DNA from: Isoetes taiwanensis
Taxonomy: Eukaryota > Streptophyta > Lycopodiopsida > Isoetales > Isoetaceae
Length of the DNA stretch: 64,000 bases
Direction of reading: 5' to 3'
Assembly: GCA_021234155.1 (NCBI GenBank)
Contig: JAJEKV010000036.1
Span: 7,891,426 to 7,955,425, forward strand
The notes below the pieces were generated by a model, which had not been told where the DNA came from, ran no database searches, and saw only the letters and a program-made list of their open reading frames with translations. The position numbers and the translations under genes were made by a program. Positions 10,403-21,500 of this stretch are shown piece after piece (the first letter of the stretch is position 1; every line of letters begins with the position of its first letter).

Positions 10403-11030
10403 CATTCTGGGAAAGGACTCACAAGAGACACAAAACCGGCCCCGTCAAAAGAAACGTGCACAGACAATATAGAAGGGTAATGGCGACAACTTCTCATCGG
10501 GATAAAAAACCCCGCCCTTTCGGGTTTTCGAGGAAAACCCTAATGAGAAATGGTCGCCAACAACCTTGAATGTGTTGCCTGGAAAACCGAAGGAGATGAG
10601 TTGATGGCGAACACAAAATATAGCAGGACCCCAGAAGACAGCGGAAGCCTGCAAGCAACACAAAAAACCCCTAAAAACACCCACGAATGGTTAGAGAAAA
10701 GCAAACTCATGCCCCCACGCAGCAGGGCGGGAAGGGAGGGAAGCAACGAGAATAGAAAAAGAGCTGCTGTGAGAAGACGCCGATAACCGGTCCGAAAGAG
10801 GAAATAGCCTTATATAGGAGCTCGTCCCTTCCCAGAATGGCGATCCGATGGCTCAGATCGATGCTATTCTGGGAAAGGACTCGCAAGAGACACAAAACCG
10901 GCCGACTACCAGAGAACTTCCTCAATTTTAAGCCGATGGCGTAAAACCTGCAAGCAACACAAAGAACTCGAAAAAACACCCGTGAATGGTTAGAGAAAAT
11001 CCAACATGTAGCAGAAAAAGAGAGCATCAC
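10403..11030. repeat. Two partial copies of a TATA-bearing dispersed repeat
   Basis: Segment A (ATTCTGGGAAAGGACTC...) occurs at 10,403 and 10,865. Segment B (CCTGCAAGCAACACAAA...GGTTAGAGAAAA) occurs at about 10,648 and 10,948. Between them, 10,728-10,880 carries a block with TATATA at 10,811-10,816 and the inverted repeat CGATCCGA-TGGC-TCAGATCG at 10,841-10,860. This block is nearly identical to 22,311-22,440 upstream of the NIF-domain gene. The A-B-C-A-B order suggests two overlapping copies, possibly LTRs of a small retroelement, but no coding part is present. Confidence 0.65.
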
Positions 11031-11320
11031 CCAATAGGGTGGAGAACAGCATCACCCAACGGGTGGAAAACAATTACGTAGAAAGAAATATGCGTCACCC
11101 TCGAGGTGGAAATAAACAGCATCACCCGCAGGTGGAGATAGCATCACCCAACGGGTGGAAAACAATTATGCATCACCCAACGGGTGGAAAACAATTACGT
11201 AAAAAGAAATATGCGTCACCCTCGAGGTGGAAATAAACAACATCACCCGCAGGTGGAGATAGCATCACCCCTATGGTGGAAAAAAGCGTCACCCAACGGG
11301 TGGATAACAATCATGTAAAA
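11028..11320. repeat. Minisatellite of short CACCC...GGGTG hairpins
   Basis: At least eight short inverted repeats sit in a row: CACCCAATAGGGTG, CACCCAACGGGTG (four times), CACCCTCGAGGTG (twice), CACCCGCAGGTG (twice) and CACCCCTATGGTG. Linkers are shared (GGAAAACAATTA, AGAAATATGCGT, GGAAATAAACA). Stems stay paired while loops vary. Two more copies are at 16,886-16,935, and single copies lie near 11,395 and 11,420. Confidence 0.8.
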
Positions 11321-11536
11321 AGAAATATGCTTTGCAAAATAATGCTAGACAATGTTATTTACAACATCATTAAACATGATAAATAGAAATGAACATCACC
11401 ATCACGGTGGAAATAAACAGCACCACCCAACAAAAAACGGTCCATAAAAAAACGCGACATCGAGAGAAAGATAAGCATCAATGTAAAACCATAAAAAAAA
11501 AACGTGAAGAACACGAAAGAAACTAAAAGTGGCCAT

Positions 11537-12110
11537 TAGAATGTGCCCAATATAACACCTTGTGTACAACAACGTAAGACACGCCACATCTAGATAAAGA
11601 GAAGCATAAAAAAGAGAAAATGATCCAATAGAAACCCATGTCGCAAAATCTCAATGTGGTGCCAAACGCAATATACAGCATATCCAGATAAAGTTAAATA
11701 GTAACACCATGCACCAAATTAGAATGTGCCCAATATAACACCTTGTGGGCAACAACGTAGGACACCCCACATCTAGATAAAGAGAAGCATAAAAATGAAA
11801 GATAATCCAATAGAAACCTATGTCGGAAAATCTCAATGCAGTGCCAAACGCAATATGCAGCCTATCCCGATAAAGCCAAATAGCAAATATGCCAATGATA
11901 TATAATGATCATACCAAATAGAAAAAGATCAAGTGCAAAACCCTCAATAGACAGCTAGAAATGGATTACTCGAGAGAACTAGAATCACGCAGAACCAGCA
12001 CCATGCACAAAATGAGAATGTGCCCAATATAACACCTTGTATACAATGTTCAACGTAAGATACTCCCTATCAAGACAAAGAGAAGCATAAAAAGGAAGAT
12101 GATGCAAGTG
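11537..12110. repeat. Three tandem copies of a ~180-bp repeat
   Basis: Copies begin at about 11,537, 11,720 and 12,015 with GAATGTGCCCAATATAACAC and share AAAGAGAAGCATAAAAA further on. The first two are close to 183 bp apart; the third is more diverged and shorter. The stretch 12,110-12,870 is purine-rich with no gene or repeat I can support. Confidence 0.75.
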
Positions 12111-12871
12111 TGGTGATGTCAGAAGACAAAGAATACCATATGCGTAAAGCCATAAATAAGGGCCCCAATAGGAAACATACTCTGGCAAACGAGGGACGAG
12201 ATGGAGGAAGAGGATGGAGGCATGTTAGCACCAGTCAAAAGGAAGGTCAAGAAGGAAATTGAGACGAAAGGTAATTCGGATCACAACGAAAAACGAAAAT
12301 GAGGCGTAAGTAGTCAAAAGTGAGGTTACGACGAAGGAAAAGGAAGAGATGGAGGTCAAAATGCCAAGGTGGGGGTGGAAGGCAAGGAGGTCAGCCATAT
12401 GGTAAAAAAGACAAATGAAACATAATGGCTAGGTAAAGTCACAAATTATTAAGAAAGCGAGTGCCATGCATATGGTCTGCTATGAGAAAGCAAAGGAAGT
12501 AATGATAAATGGACCAAAAACACAATGACGTCGTGAAGTGACATATATTAGTAGTAAAGCTAGCCATGGGAGCTACAAAAAAACTGAGGTGTTAGATGGA
12601 GTGGGCCCAGTCTGTCAATGGCACTATGTCTCGTGAATGAGGTCGAATCAAGTGCATGGTTAAGAGGCCTATGTGGAAATAGACAGGTGAACAAAACGAT
12701 AGAAAGCAAGGTTGAGGTTAGGGGCAACAGCGTGGAAAACAAACTCAAACTAACGGAGATCGAACTGTGGTAGAAGGATATGGATGGATAGCAAGCAAGC
12801 AATGGTCCAAGTCAAAAGCAAAAAGGGCAAGATCAAGATCATATCAAAAACACAGCTAATGTCAGGGCTAA

Positions 12872-14105
12872 AAGATAAGATAAGATAAGATAAGATGATT
12901 TTTTACGTCCACGGGAACTCAACGGGTTATGGGACGGCACATGCAAGGGCAACAGCCCCATCACCAAACACAATAACCAAATATTAAAAGGCTACCAAGA
13001 ATAAGAGAAGATAATGCTAATGCTAGTGGTAAACTTATGCTTCTAAAATTATCTAGACATAGCCAGTCCAAGGATTGGAAGGCCATTGATCTAGAATAAT
13101 TGTTGCGCCTCCCCTGTACACTGCCCATTTCTTTTGCAGGTGGGCTGCCCTCACCTTGCAGAGCTCCTCCTTACGGTTACACAATTGAAGAGGGGAGAGG
13201 TCCTCCTGTACTGAGAAACTAGTCTCTCTGAGATGGTTTCCATGCTGAAGAACATATAAGCGGCTAAGAGTGTCTTGAAACCGAACCAAAAGATGGCGAG
13301 GACGATCAGGTCTTGCCGCTCCCACCCTAGTAGCGGAGACAACTCCACCAACCTTCACATGCATGACATCAGTGAAAAAATGCAAAGCAGCATCCATATC
13401 AGAAAGGGCATCATCTTCTGCCTCTGCAACCCCTATAATACGCAAGTTCAGGCTCCTAGTAACAGAAGATACTGAGGTAGCCTGCTCATGTCTGCTAGCG
13501 CGGCACTGCGACTCCTGGTCCCCTTGGGATTGTGGAGATGGTTGTACGCCCACCGCAACATGTTCCCTTTCCAATGTCTGCACTTCTGCTTCAACACAAT
13601 GTTTCTTCTGTGGCTGTAATTCTGTATCTAGTGTCTGTACGGAGGCATCACTTGTGCACATATACTGGGCTTTAGGGTCTGGAACGAAGGCATGTATTAA
13701 CTGTAATAAGTGTGTCCATCTCTCAATAGACACGATCATAGATGTGGCCATCATTCCTCCCTCAGAATGAATGAGTCGTACCTGGTCACAAAGTGTAGGC
13801 GGCAAACACTGAACTTGCAGGTCTAGAGCACTTTGGAGATCCTCCCGATCTTGGAAGGTAAATGTACCAGGCCTGCTTGTGCCGATATGAAGAGGCCGCT
13901 GGGGACCAAAAAGAGAAGATGGCAAATCAATTATTGCACTGGAATTAGCTTGCCCCTGACCATGGAGTTGTATGCTAGACCGAAAAAACAATATCATGAA
14001 TGACCCAGGTGGCATACTATGCACAAACCCTATAAAACTGAAAAATACAGATAGAGGAACTAAGCCCCAACACCATAAATTGAGGGCGCAGAGAATTGAA
14101 AACAT
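12872..14105 (-). mobile_element. Non-autonomous L1-type LINE remnant (ORF1 plus 3' tail)
   Basis: On the minus strand an L1-like ORF1 (14,105-13,053) is followed after only about 155 bp by a simple tail of five TCTTA-type repeats (12,896-12,872). Simple repeats like this end many non-LTR retrotransposons. No reverse transcriptase or endonuclease frame lies between them or nearby, so ORF2 has been deleted or was never present. Target-site duplications were not identified. Confidence 0.6.
13053..14105 (-). CDS. LINE-1 ORF1p-like protein (RRM plus C-terminal domain)
   Basis: The frame is 350 codons with no internal stop. The first ~45 residues are hydrophobic and may be outside the original protein. 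Residues 221-226 (LRIIGV), 258-262 (ATRVG), 269-276 (PRHLLVRF), 298-305 (SVQEDLSP) and 331-339 (RGGATIILD) match, in order, the RRM-like and C-terminal RNA-binding domains of L1 ORF1p (transposase_22 family). That protein coats the element's RNA as a chaperone. No long coiled coil is obvious. Most seed-plant L1 elements instead carry a CCHC-knuckle or DUF4283 type ORF1, so this architecture is worth noting. The tree placement cannot be decided from this sequence alone. Confidence 0.7.
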   Translation of the reverse strand: MFSILCALNLWCWGLVPLSVFFSFIGFVHSMPPGSFMILFFRSSIQLHGQGQANSSAIIDLPSSLFGPQRPLHIGTSRPGTFTFQDREDLQSALDLQVQCLPPTLCDQVRLIHSEGGMMATSMIVSIERWTHLLQLIHAFVPDPKAQYMCTSDASVQTLDTELQPQKKHCVEAEVQTLEREHVAVGVQPSPQSQGDQESQCRASRHEQATSVSSVTRSLNLRIIGVAEAEDDALSDMDAALHFFTDVMHVKVGGVVSATRVGAARPDRPRHLLVRFQDTLSRLYVLQHGNHLRETSFSVQEDLSPLQLCNRKEELCKVRAAHLQKKWAVYRGGATIILDQWPSNPWTGYV

Positions 14106-14907
14106 CCATAGTACAGGAATGCAAGTCGTTAACCATATTCACCCCTTTATGTTTTAAATAAAATACACATGCAGAAAAGCATCCCATGAAAAACATGCCA
14201 ATTATTAATCCGTAACCATACTCAAATGAGTTAATGCCAGGTGTGGGAACAAGGGTGGAGAGAGCAATGGGAGAACAAGGCAAAATCGATATCAATGTCA
14301 AAATCACAAGCAGGTTAGAACTTGGGGTTCAGAAGGAAGAGAGGTGCTATATCAAAGAAAATTTACGTGGAAAACAAAGGCAATATGGACCGAAGTTATG
14401 GTTAAGGGTAGGATATAATTCTAACGAAACAATATGCGAACGTTAGCAGAAGGGTTGGAAGATTGCCCGTAAAGACAAGTAAAGACAACGCAACCTTAAA
14501 GACAATGGCCCCATGAATGACGAGACGTCTAGCAAAAGAGGGGACATGAAGGAACATAGCAAAAATATAAAATCCCAATAAGAAACTATATACCAGGTGT
14601 GAATATGCAGAGATAAGAGACCAACAATATCCTAAATGCAATTTTCACCAGGAAACACAATGCCAATGTAACCTTGAATTCCATTTGCAAGATGTCAAAT
14701 GCCTAAGATGCCGACTAAAAATTGTGCCCTAAGCCAGAGAATAAAACAAAGTATACCAATGTCAGAAGTCCAGCAGTCTAATGGCAAGAGGCAAGCACTA
14801 GACAAGAGGACAGAAGGGAAAACAAGCAACCACGGGGCACGAGCACATCATGTAGGATCGCGTGTGCTGCTCCTACCCGAAAGACCGCGGATATAGGTAA
14901 AAGAAAC
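14106..14907. other. No feature recognised
   Basis: Purine-rich sequence upstream of the LINE ORF1. It may include the element's 5' region. No gene, RNA or clear repeat is seen. Confidence 0.3.
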
Positions 14908-15269
14908 AAGATTGCGTATTAAACGGGAGCAAATCATTGAAACGGGAGCAAAAGGAATATTCCTTAAAGATTCCCTTTTTTCCAAAAAAAGGAGCCAAAA
15001 TGAGGTAAAAAAATTATTTTGGTCATAAAATTGCATTTTGACCCCCCCAAAATCACTCATTTTTTTGTGCAAAGAGAAAATTGACTATGTCAAAGTGACA
15101 CTTTTTTCTAACAGTTAGAATTTACCTGAAGTGTGTTTTTAGAGAAAACCACTAATTTAAGTGTATGTTCTACACAACATTTTGTAAGCTTGAATTATAT
15201 TCCAGAAAATGTACTTTTAGGGTACAATGTGTCATTTTTTAATGATGTAATATTTCAAAGTACCAAAAT

Positions 15270-15740
15270 TGTAATCCGGAATACACTTTTGCTATTCGAG
15301 GATAACAGAAGTGTATTCCGGAATACACTTTTGCTTTTCTTAAAAGTCAAAACGTATTCCAGAATACACTTTTGGTTTTGCTCGAAATCCAAAGTGTATT
15401 CCGGAATACACTTTTGTTGTACAAGTTTTTGAGACTCAACAGTAATCTTGGGGTTTTCCGGGTTTTCGACATTTTCAATGACCTCGCAACTTTTTTGTTT
15501 CAATTGAAGGGATTAGCGAAGGGATTAGCACAACTAGATTTTCTAGCATATTCAATTTATTTTGATGACCTTTCAATTGTTTTTATTGTTTTGTGTGGAT
15601 ACAGGGTTATGGTATTAAATAATAAAGGGATTTTAATTTTTTTGTTCTTAAGACCAGGGATACTGGATCTTGGTTTCAAATGTTAAGAGGGAAATGTATT
15701 CCGGAATACACTTTGTATTCCAGAATACATTTTTTTTTTT
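15270..15740. repeat. ~42-bp tandem array of GTGTATTCCGGAATACAC palindromes
   Basis: The perfect 18-bp palindrome GTGTATTCCGGAATACAC lies at 15,311-15,328 and 15,394-15,411. Variants are near 15,272 and 15,354, giving a spacing of about 42 bp, and two more copies lie near 15,696 and 15,716. TTTTG follows most of the first cluster. Confidence 0.8.
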
Positions 15741-15897
15741 CGTGGAGGGAGACGAGGCGTGTTTTTGCTCTTTCTGCGATCTTTGTCTACGGAGCTTGCG
15801 CCACGATTTTATGCTCAGATTGGAAAAGGCTATGGCCTTGGCTAAAGCTTAAGCGAAGGCGCTGGCTAAGCGTCTTTGAAAATCTTTTTTTGCAAAA

Positions 15898-16085
15898 ATA
15901 TGGGTCGGATGTAGAATGCCAAAATATAGGGTCGGATGTAGCAGAATGAGATCGGATGCCAGAATCAGGTCGAATGTACAATCAGGTCGCATGTAGGGCA
16001 AAGAGTATTTTATAGGGTCGGATGCCAGAATCAGATGCCCGAATGTTGGATCATTCAGTTCGGATGCCAGAATCAGATGGTCTTA
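15898..16085. repeat. Short repeats of GGTCGGATGCCAGAATCA
   Basis: About eight degenerate copies of TCGGATG, often continuing CCAGAATCAG, occur between 15,903 and 16,080 with spacings of 20-45 bp. No coding role is supported. Confidence 0.6.
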
Positions 16086-16369
16086 GATGCCAGAATCGAG
16101 AAGCAAAGGACTGCTGGCTGATTGATTCATGGAGTTTCGGATATGGTGGAGCATGTCAAACAAGGTTGTTTTGGTGGCTATGGTGGCTATGCAGCAGCGA
16201 AGCTATGGTGCCTCTGGTATTTTATATGGCATGGCTGCAGCGAAGCTACAGTGGCAGCGAAGTTATGGTGGCAGTGAGCATGTCGTCCAAAGTAAGTTGC
16301 ATAGTTTTCTTTTCCTTTTTTTTAGACTAGATGAGCAGGTCTGACCATTTGAAGCAAGGAGACATTTTT

Positions 16370-16587
16370 GATTTGCCCATGCTATGTCCTCTATGTTTAA
16401 ACTGGAGCTTCTTTTCGCATTGTACATTGAAGCTTTGAAATAACAGCTGAGAAATATGGTCTGGCCATGCTTTGATATTCTTGATTTGCCCATGATGTGT
16501 CCTCTATGTTTAAACTGGAGCTTCTTTTCGCATTGTACATTGAAGCTTTGAAATAACAGCTGAGAAATATGGTCTGGCCATGCTTTG
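16370..16587. repeat. 113-bp tandem duplication
   Basis: 16,370-16,474 and 16,483-16,587 are almost identical (starting GATTTGCCCATG and ending CTGGCCATGCTTTG), so the duplication is young. The stretch 16,590-16,870 shows nothing else. Confidence 0.9.
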
Positions 16588-16879
16588 CACTATAAAAAAG
16601 GACAGTGATGAATGAGAATTTTGCTGTATGAAACCTTGAAGCAGGAAAATGCTTTTGTGGTATCTCAGTTCCATCCCCATATTATTGTAAGATATTTTCA
16701 CATTTTCGTGTTTTTTTAGTTGCCATTGCTAACTTTTGTCAACATATTCTGTTAATTTTTAAGTGTTGATTTCATTAGCATAGAATCGCTCCCAAAAACC
16801 CCCGCATGGAGAAGTCGAAACAGATGCCGCTCGCCAACCTGTACCTGCACATCACCAACACAACAAACGAGAAAACATA

Positions 16880-17175
16880 CCAGAGAATAGCATCACCCAG
16901 CGGGTGGAAAAAAAGCATCACCCAGCGGGTGGAAAAACATGATAAACAGAACTTGTACAAAATATAATAAACAAAGAAGGGGGGGAGGGTGGGTTCAAAG
17001 AGAATAAGGTACTGCTGAGAGAAGAGGAAGCGCCGATGAGACGTGGATGCAGAAACGCGCCTGAAATAGCGAACTCCCAACCAAAACGGGCATGCGCCGC
17101 CCGCATGCATGCATGACATGCATGCTCGTCCCATTCTAGAATGGCGATCCGATGTCTCGGATCGATGCGATTTCT
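16880..17175. repeat. Hairpin minisatellite copies and a third copy of the GATCCGA palindrome block
   Basis: Two CACCCAGCGGGTG hairpins at 16,886-16,935 belong to the 11-kb minisatellite family. At 17,130-17,175 the text CTCGTCCCATTCTAGAATGG and the inverted repeat CGATCCGA-TGTC-TCGGATCG (17,145-17,164) match the promoter-like repeat of 10.8 and 22.4 kb. The TATA part is absent here. The two families are neighbours at both 10.8-11.3 and 16.9-17.2 kb, so they probably belong to one element. No gene is seen from 17,175 to 17,930. Confidence 0.6.
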
Positions 17176-17934
17176 TGCTGAGTCGTAGCATAGAGTTCTA
17201 TTTTAAAGTAGGTTTGCATGACTATTCTTTCTAGCCAAGTTTAGCCAGTTGGTTGCATTTCTTTTTACTGACTGGAATTTTGCTTAGTTCTTTTTAGCTT
17301 TGAAGATCTTATGTTAACTGTTTGTGTACTAGATTGCAGGTTCTACTTCAGTTTTGAGAGCAATTCCTCTCAATATCTTTTCACCTTCCTTGAACTCTAC
17401 GTCTGGAAGTGCTAAATATAAAGTCATAGAGTCGACGAAGATTTCATCAAATGAGCATGATATTTTTAGTCACTGAAGTTGGCATGTAAAAAACATTATT
17501 AGCAGAAGAAGACCACAATGGCTCTGTTGCTATTTTAATGAACTGGAACTGAGGTTGGAAATGGAGCAGATTCTGCATATTTCTATAGTAATATTTACAT
17601 GAAATGTACGTGCCTTGAAAATAAAAATAAATAATACGAATTCTTATTATATTAAATGTCTACTAGGAGTGTGTCAAGGCAGGATGTGCATCAATGTTTT
17701 TAATTTTCACCCTCAACAAAAATAAGGAGGTTGCATATTAAACAGGGTCTCTAAATCGAAGGAAATAAATCCTTCACCAAATTCAAAGCATCAATCCATC
17801 CTAAAGCTTTGTCTGATCTTAGAACATGCTTTTTTGGGGTGCAATAGATGCTACCTTTAGATTTGAGCAACATCTGGCATGTTGAATGGCCTCTTATACA
17901 TAAGGTGTACTGCAAGGATTGGAAACATGGTTCC

Positions 17935-18125
17935 CAATTTGTATTCTGGAATAGCATAAGAGTGCAAGGTGCTATTCCGGAATAGCGCAAGACTTCAAGG
18001 CGTGGTGCAGGGATTTGAAATATGGCTCCCAATTTGTATTCTGGAATAGCGTAAGAGTGCAAGATCCTATTCCGGAATAACGTAAGAGTGCAAGGGCAAC
18101 TGACAATCCTATTCCAAAATAAAGT
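17935..18125. repeat. Cluster of TATTCCGGAATA-type palindromes
   Basis: GTATTCTGGAATAGC at ~17,941 and ~18,037, CTATTCCGGAATAGC at ~17,971, CTATTCCGGAATAAC at ~18,066 and CTATTCCAAAATA at ~18,108 form two copies of a ~95-bp unit. The core resembles the palindromes at 15.3 kb. Confidence 0.65.
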
Positions 18126-18555
18126 AGGAATTTTGAAAACACTGATTAGGTTCTTCTCTAGACAGATATTGGTATGCTCGGGTAGGTTCTTCTCCTCAGA
18201 TCATAAAACTTTATGTTTACTTCTTCTTCATACCTTGCACTTCTCGTGTAATGTTCATACTTTAACTTGTGACCTTTCACAAATTCACCCCTTTTTGTCA
18301 TGTCTTCACAATAACCCGATGCGAACAAAAAAAAAATGTAGCTGAAATAGTGCATACTAAATCATACACCATAATGATCTTGGACTTAACCTCTAAAAAT
18401 GCCATTTCAAGTGATTTATATATTGATCCAGTAGTAAGAAAATAATTTTTTCTCTAAAATAGCACATTTTAAAATGTAATCACCATGATCTTCTGAACAC
18501 AACCCCTAAAAACACCATTTCAAATGGTTAGTACATTTTAGAGAAGGGAATCTTC

Positions 18556-18583
18556 AAACGGGAGTGCTGCAACACTCCCGTTT
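18556..18583. repeat. Perfect 11-bp hairpin
   Basis: AAACGGGAGTG (18,556-18,566) and CACTCCCGTTT (18,573-18,583) flank a CTGCAA loop. It lies at the right edge of the putative element 14,908-18,595. Confidence 0.8.
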
Positions 18584-18595
18584 AATATGCAACTG

Positions 18596-21500
18596 TGTTA
18601 AGAGACCAAAGTCGATAGAATGGTAAGATGGTGATTCTTGAAGGGAGGAGGTCAAAATGTGAAAACCAAGTCAACGGTAAAAGTTACGGCCAAGGATATC
18701 GAGGAGATGGAGGTTGAGAGTGCCAAGGGTCGGGAAGGAGTAACGAGGTGAGTCCAATAACCAAGTGATGAAATGGGTAATGGGAACACAACAACTACAT
18801 ATTGTCATGTGGAAAATTATAGCATGCCAAGTCTAGATACAAAATAAGGCAACTCGTGATAAACATTAAAAAAACTTACTCTGGGCAAATAAATGGGCAG
18901 ATCTAGAGATGACAAATCCATAACATAAGATATCAAGAGGTCAAGAGTACCAGGACAACAAAAGAAATGCTTTAAAACCAAGTATGAAGCAAAATGTCCA
19001 ACCAAAGGGTAGCAAAACAGAACAAGAACTCGCACCAAAATGTAAACGGATACTAGACAAATCCACTTGCAGATCTCAATGCAAAAAATGACAACCCAAT
19101 ACATGCATATAGGGAAAAGTGGTGTAGAAACAAATTTGAGATAGAGGCAATGACCGTAAACCAATAGAAAATTTGTAAAAGAAGTATGCAATGCAACATG
19201 TGAAAAAGCCAAATATAGATCCCGAAGAGAAGCACTATGAGACCCAGAATAGAGGAAACAAAGAACTAGGCGAGCAAAGAACGAAGAAAATAGTCGATGA
19301 AGCTCATCAAAGGAAAAGAAGACATGCTCCCCCCTGATACACAAAGCTCAATGTCCATGAGGTCCACCAGACATGTCCATAAAGATACAGCTCAAAGTTG
19401 CAACATACAACCTATGTCAATAGCATCAAAAAATCGTAACTACGGAAGAACATTACGGAGAAATCACCTAAATGACATAATGAACCCACAATGCATTATA
19501 ACGGCGACCAACTGTATCCCAAACAACTTTAGCAAAAAAGAGCTAAAAAAGTCCCTGTCCCAAATGAAATAACCAAATAATAAATTACCTTATCCGCCCT
19601 TCAAGGTTCCCTAAGAACGTAGAAAATCCCCACATATAAAGTGTTCTGGTTCCCGAGACAAATGGAATAAGGAAAAATTGGCATCTAATCCAATTGCATG
19701 ACAAATCCCCTTAAACAATGGTCTAGAATAAACTGTTAGCTAAGGAAATGGTATAAAAATAGTGCCCAAGCCCTAGTACAAGAGCATAACCTTCCGTCGG
19801 AGATATGCAAACAAGCTTAGAAAAAGATTTCGCAATCATTAAACAAGACGAGCCTCAAAATAAAGATGTGTGCTGACAAAATCCAATACAAATACAAATC
19901 CCGGAAATTGAAACACCCATCCTAACAACAAAATCTCTGTTACCAAAATCGCGAAAACAATGTTCTAAAAAATGTCCCGGCATGATAAATTTACTTATAA
20001 CAATTGTAGGCAAACCACGGGTTAGAACAGATGAATGTCCGACAATAAATGAGGCCGCTGTGGGAATTATACGTTTCCGAAATGCAATTCAAACAACTAG
20101 ACGCCGGTGAGAGCTACCCAAATTAGAATTAGTAAGGAAAATAGGAGCAGAGGGCAGTCAGCTAAGTATCAAACATGAACCACTATTAGCAAATGATGCA
20201 AGAATAAATGAGTATTCTAGGAGGTGAGTGAATGACGCATAATACATAGAAAAACGAAGTATGAATAGGTGGGGGTGGAGCAACCGAATCCAACAACACT
20301 TCAGGAATTATAAATCCACGAAGACTTAGGTGTCCCCTAATAGTGAATTACGAATAGCAGATAGCATAGGAAGGCCAATGAATATTGTCAAACATGAATG
20401 TGGGTTATTAGTAGATGAGTAGGGAAGGGCTAATGGCCAAGCAAGCCAATCTTGATCCCATGGATTGCGAGTGGCTAAGCAAGTTGATTCCAAACAACGC
20501 AGTGATTGACATAGTTACAATACGAGTGCAATTCATATCTGTGAGACCTCAAGGGCACAAGAAGGCCATTTACATTACCCAACAAGGGCAATATTGGCAG
20601 AGATAGGTAAGAGGCCAAGAAGCAAAGTACAAGGGATTTGTTAGAAAGAATTGGTAAGCAAAGGGCAAGCAATGTGTTAGAAGTAATGGTCATCCAAATA
20701 AGAAAAAAGAAGAGTGTGGGAGGACATGGCATGTTATGCACAAAGTTGTGGGAAATTATTACCAAGACACCCTATGATGGCAAAGGAGGAGCTGTTAGTA
20801 TGAGTCAAAAACTTGACCATCAATATAGGGGCGACAACTAACGACCACAAAGAACTATAGATCAATAGGAAAATACTAACAAGTGGAACCTACGGAGTGG
20901 AAACAATGAATCAAATAGAAAACCCGACAGGATCAAGGCTCAAAGGACCGGGGTTAGGAAAAAAAAAGGCGGGTTAGGAAAAAAGGCAGCTTAACGACCT
21001 TAGCGAGCCGAGGGGCTAAGGGAGAAAGAAGGCTTGAAGAAGAAAATATAAATGAGCCAAGAATGTGGTATGCGTCAATAGTGGCTTAGCTAATTAAGTA
21101 CAACCAATAGAAAAAAACAAAGCAAAGGAACGATCGAGGCAGATGCTCGATTGGCGGCCGCCCCGCCCCCCAGCAGCCGCCTCAAGGACGCAGCCAAATT
21201 GACTGCAAATGCATGGTCCAGCCAGTTCTGCAGGTGCAACCTCCGCCGCAAGATGAGTTTCGCCGATGCAACCTCGGACCTGCGAAAAGCCTGCAAAAAT
21301 AAAGGTGATTCATGCAAAAGCACACATCTGCAACCCGAACTAGCTGAAAACGCTGTCCGAAAGCAGAAGCGGATCGAGTCCGTCTTCAGGGGATCCCCGC
21401 AGGAGGAAAATCTAATCTGTAAAACATTACTGTGAGAAACATCTAAGATGCAAATGAAAAGTATTTAAGCTTTGTTGTCATCGATCCATGGCAGATAAGA

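Larger units (their letters stand above)
14908..18595. mobile_element. Possible large element bounded by GTTGCATATTAAACGGGAG-type ends
   Basis: ATTGCGTATTAAACGGGAG at about 14,910-14,928 faces its reverse complement CTCCCGTTTAATATGCAAC at 18,575-18,593. A further direct copy, GGTTGCATATTAAACAGGG, lies at 17,729-17,747. The interior is different in base usage from the purine-rich DNA on both sides. No transposase is recognisable. Pairing the outer two as ends of one insertion is an inference. Confidence 0.25.

Noticed and set aside
11028-11320. CRISPR array
   Set aside because: Repeats are short, variable and palindromic with no unique spacers of constant length, and the setting is a plant nucleus.
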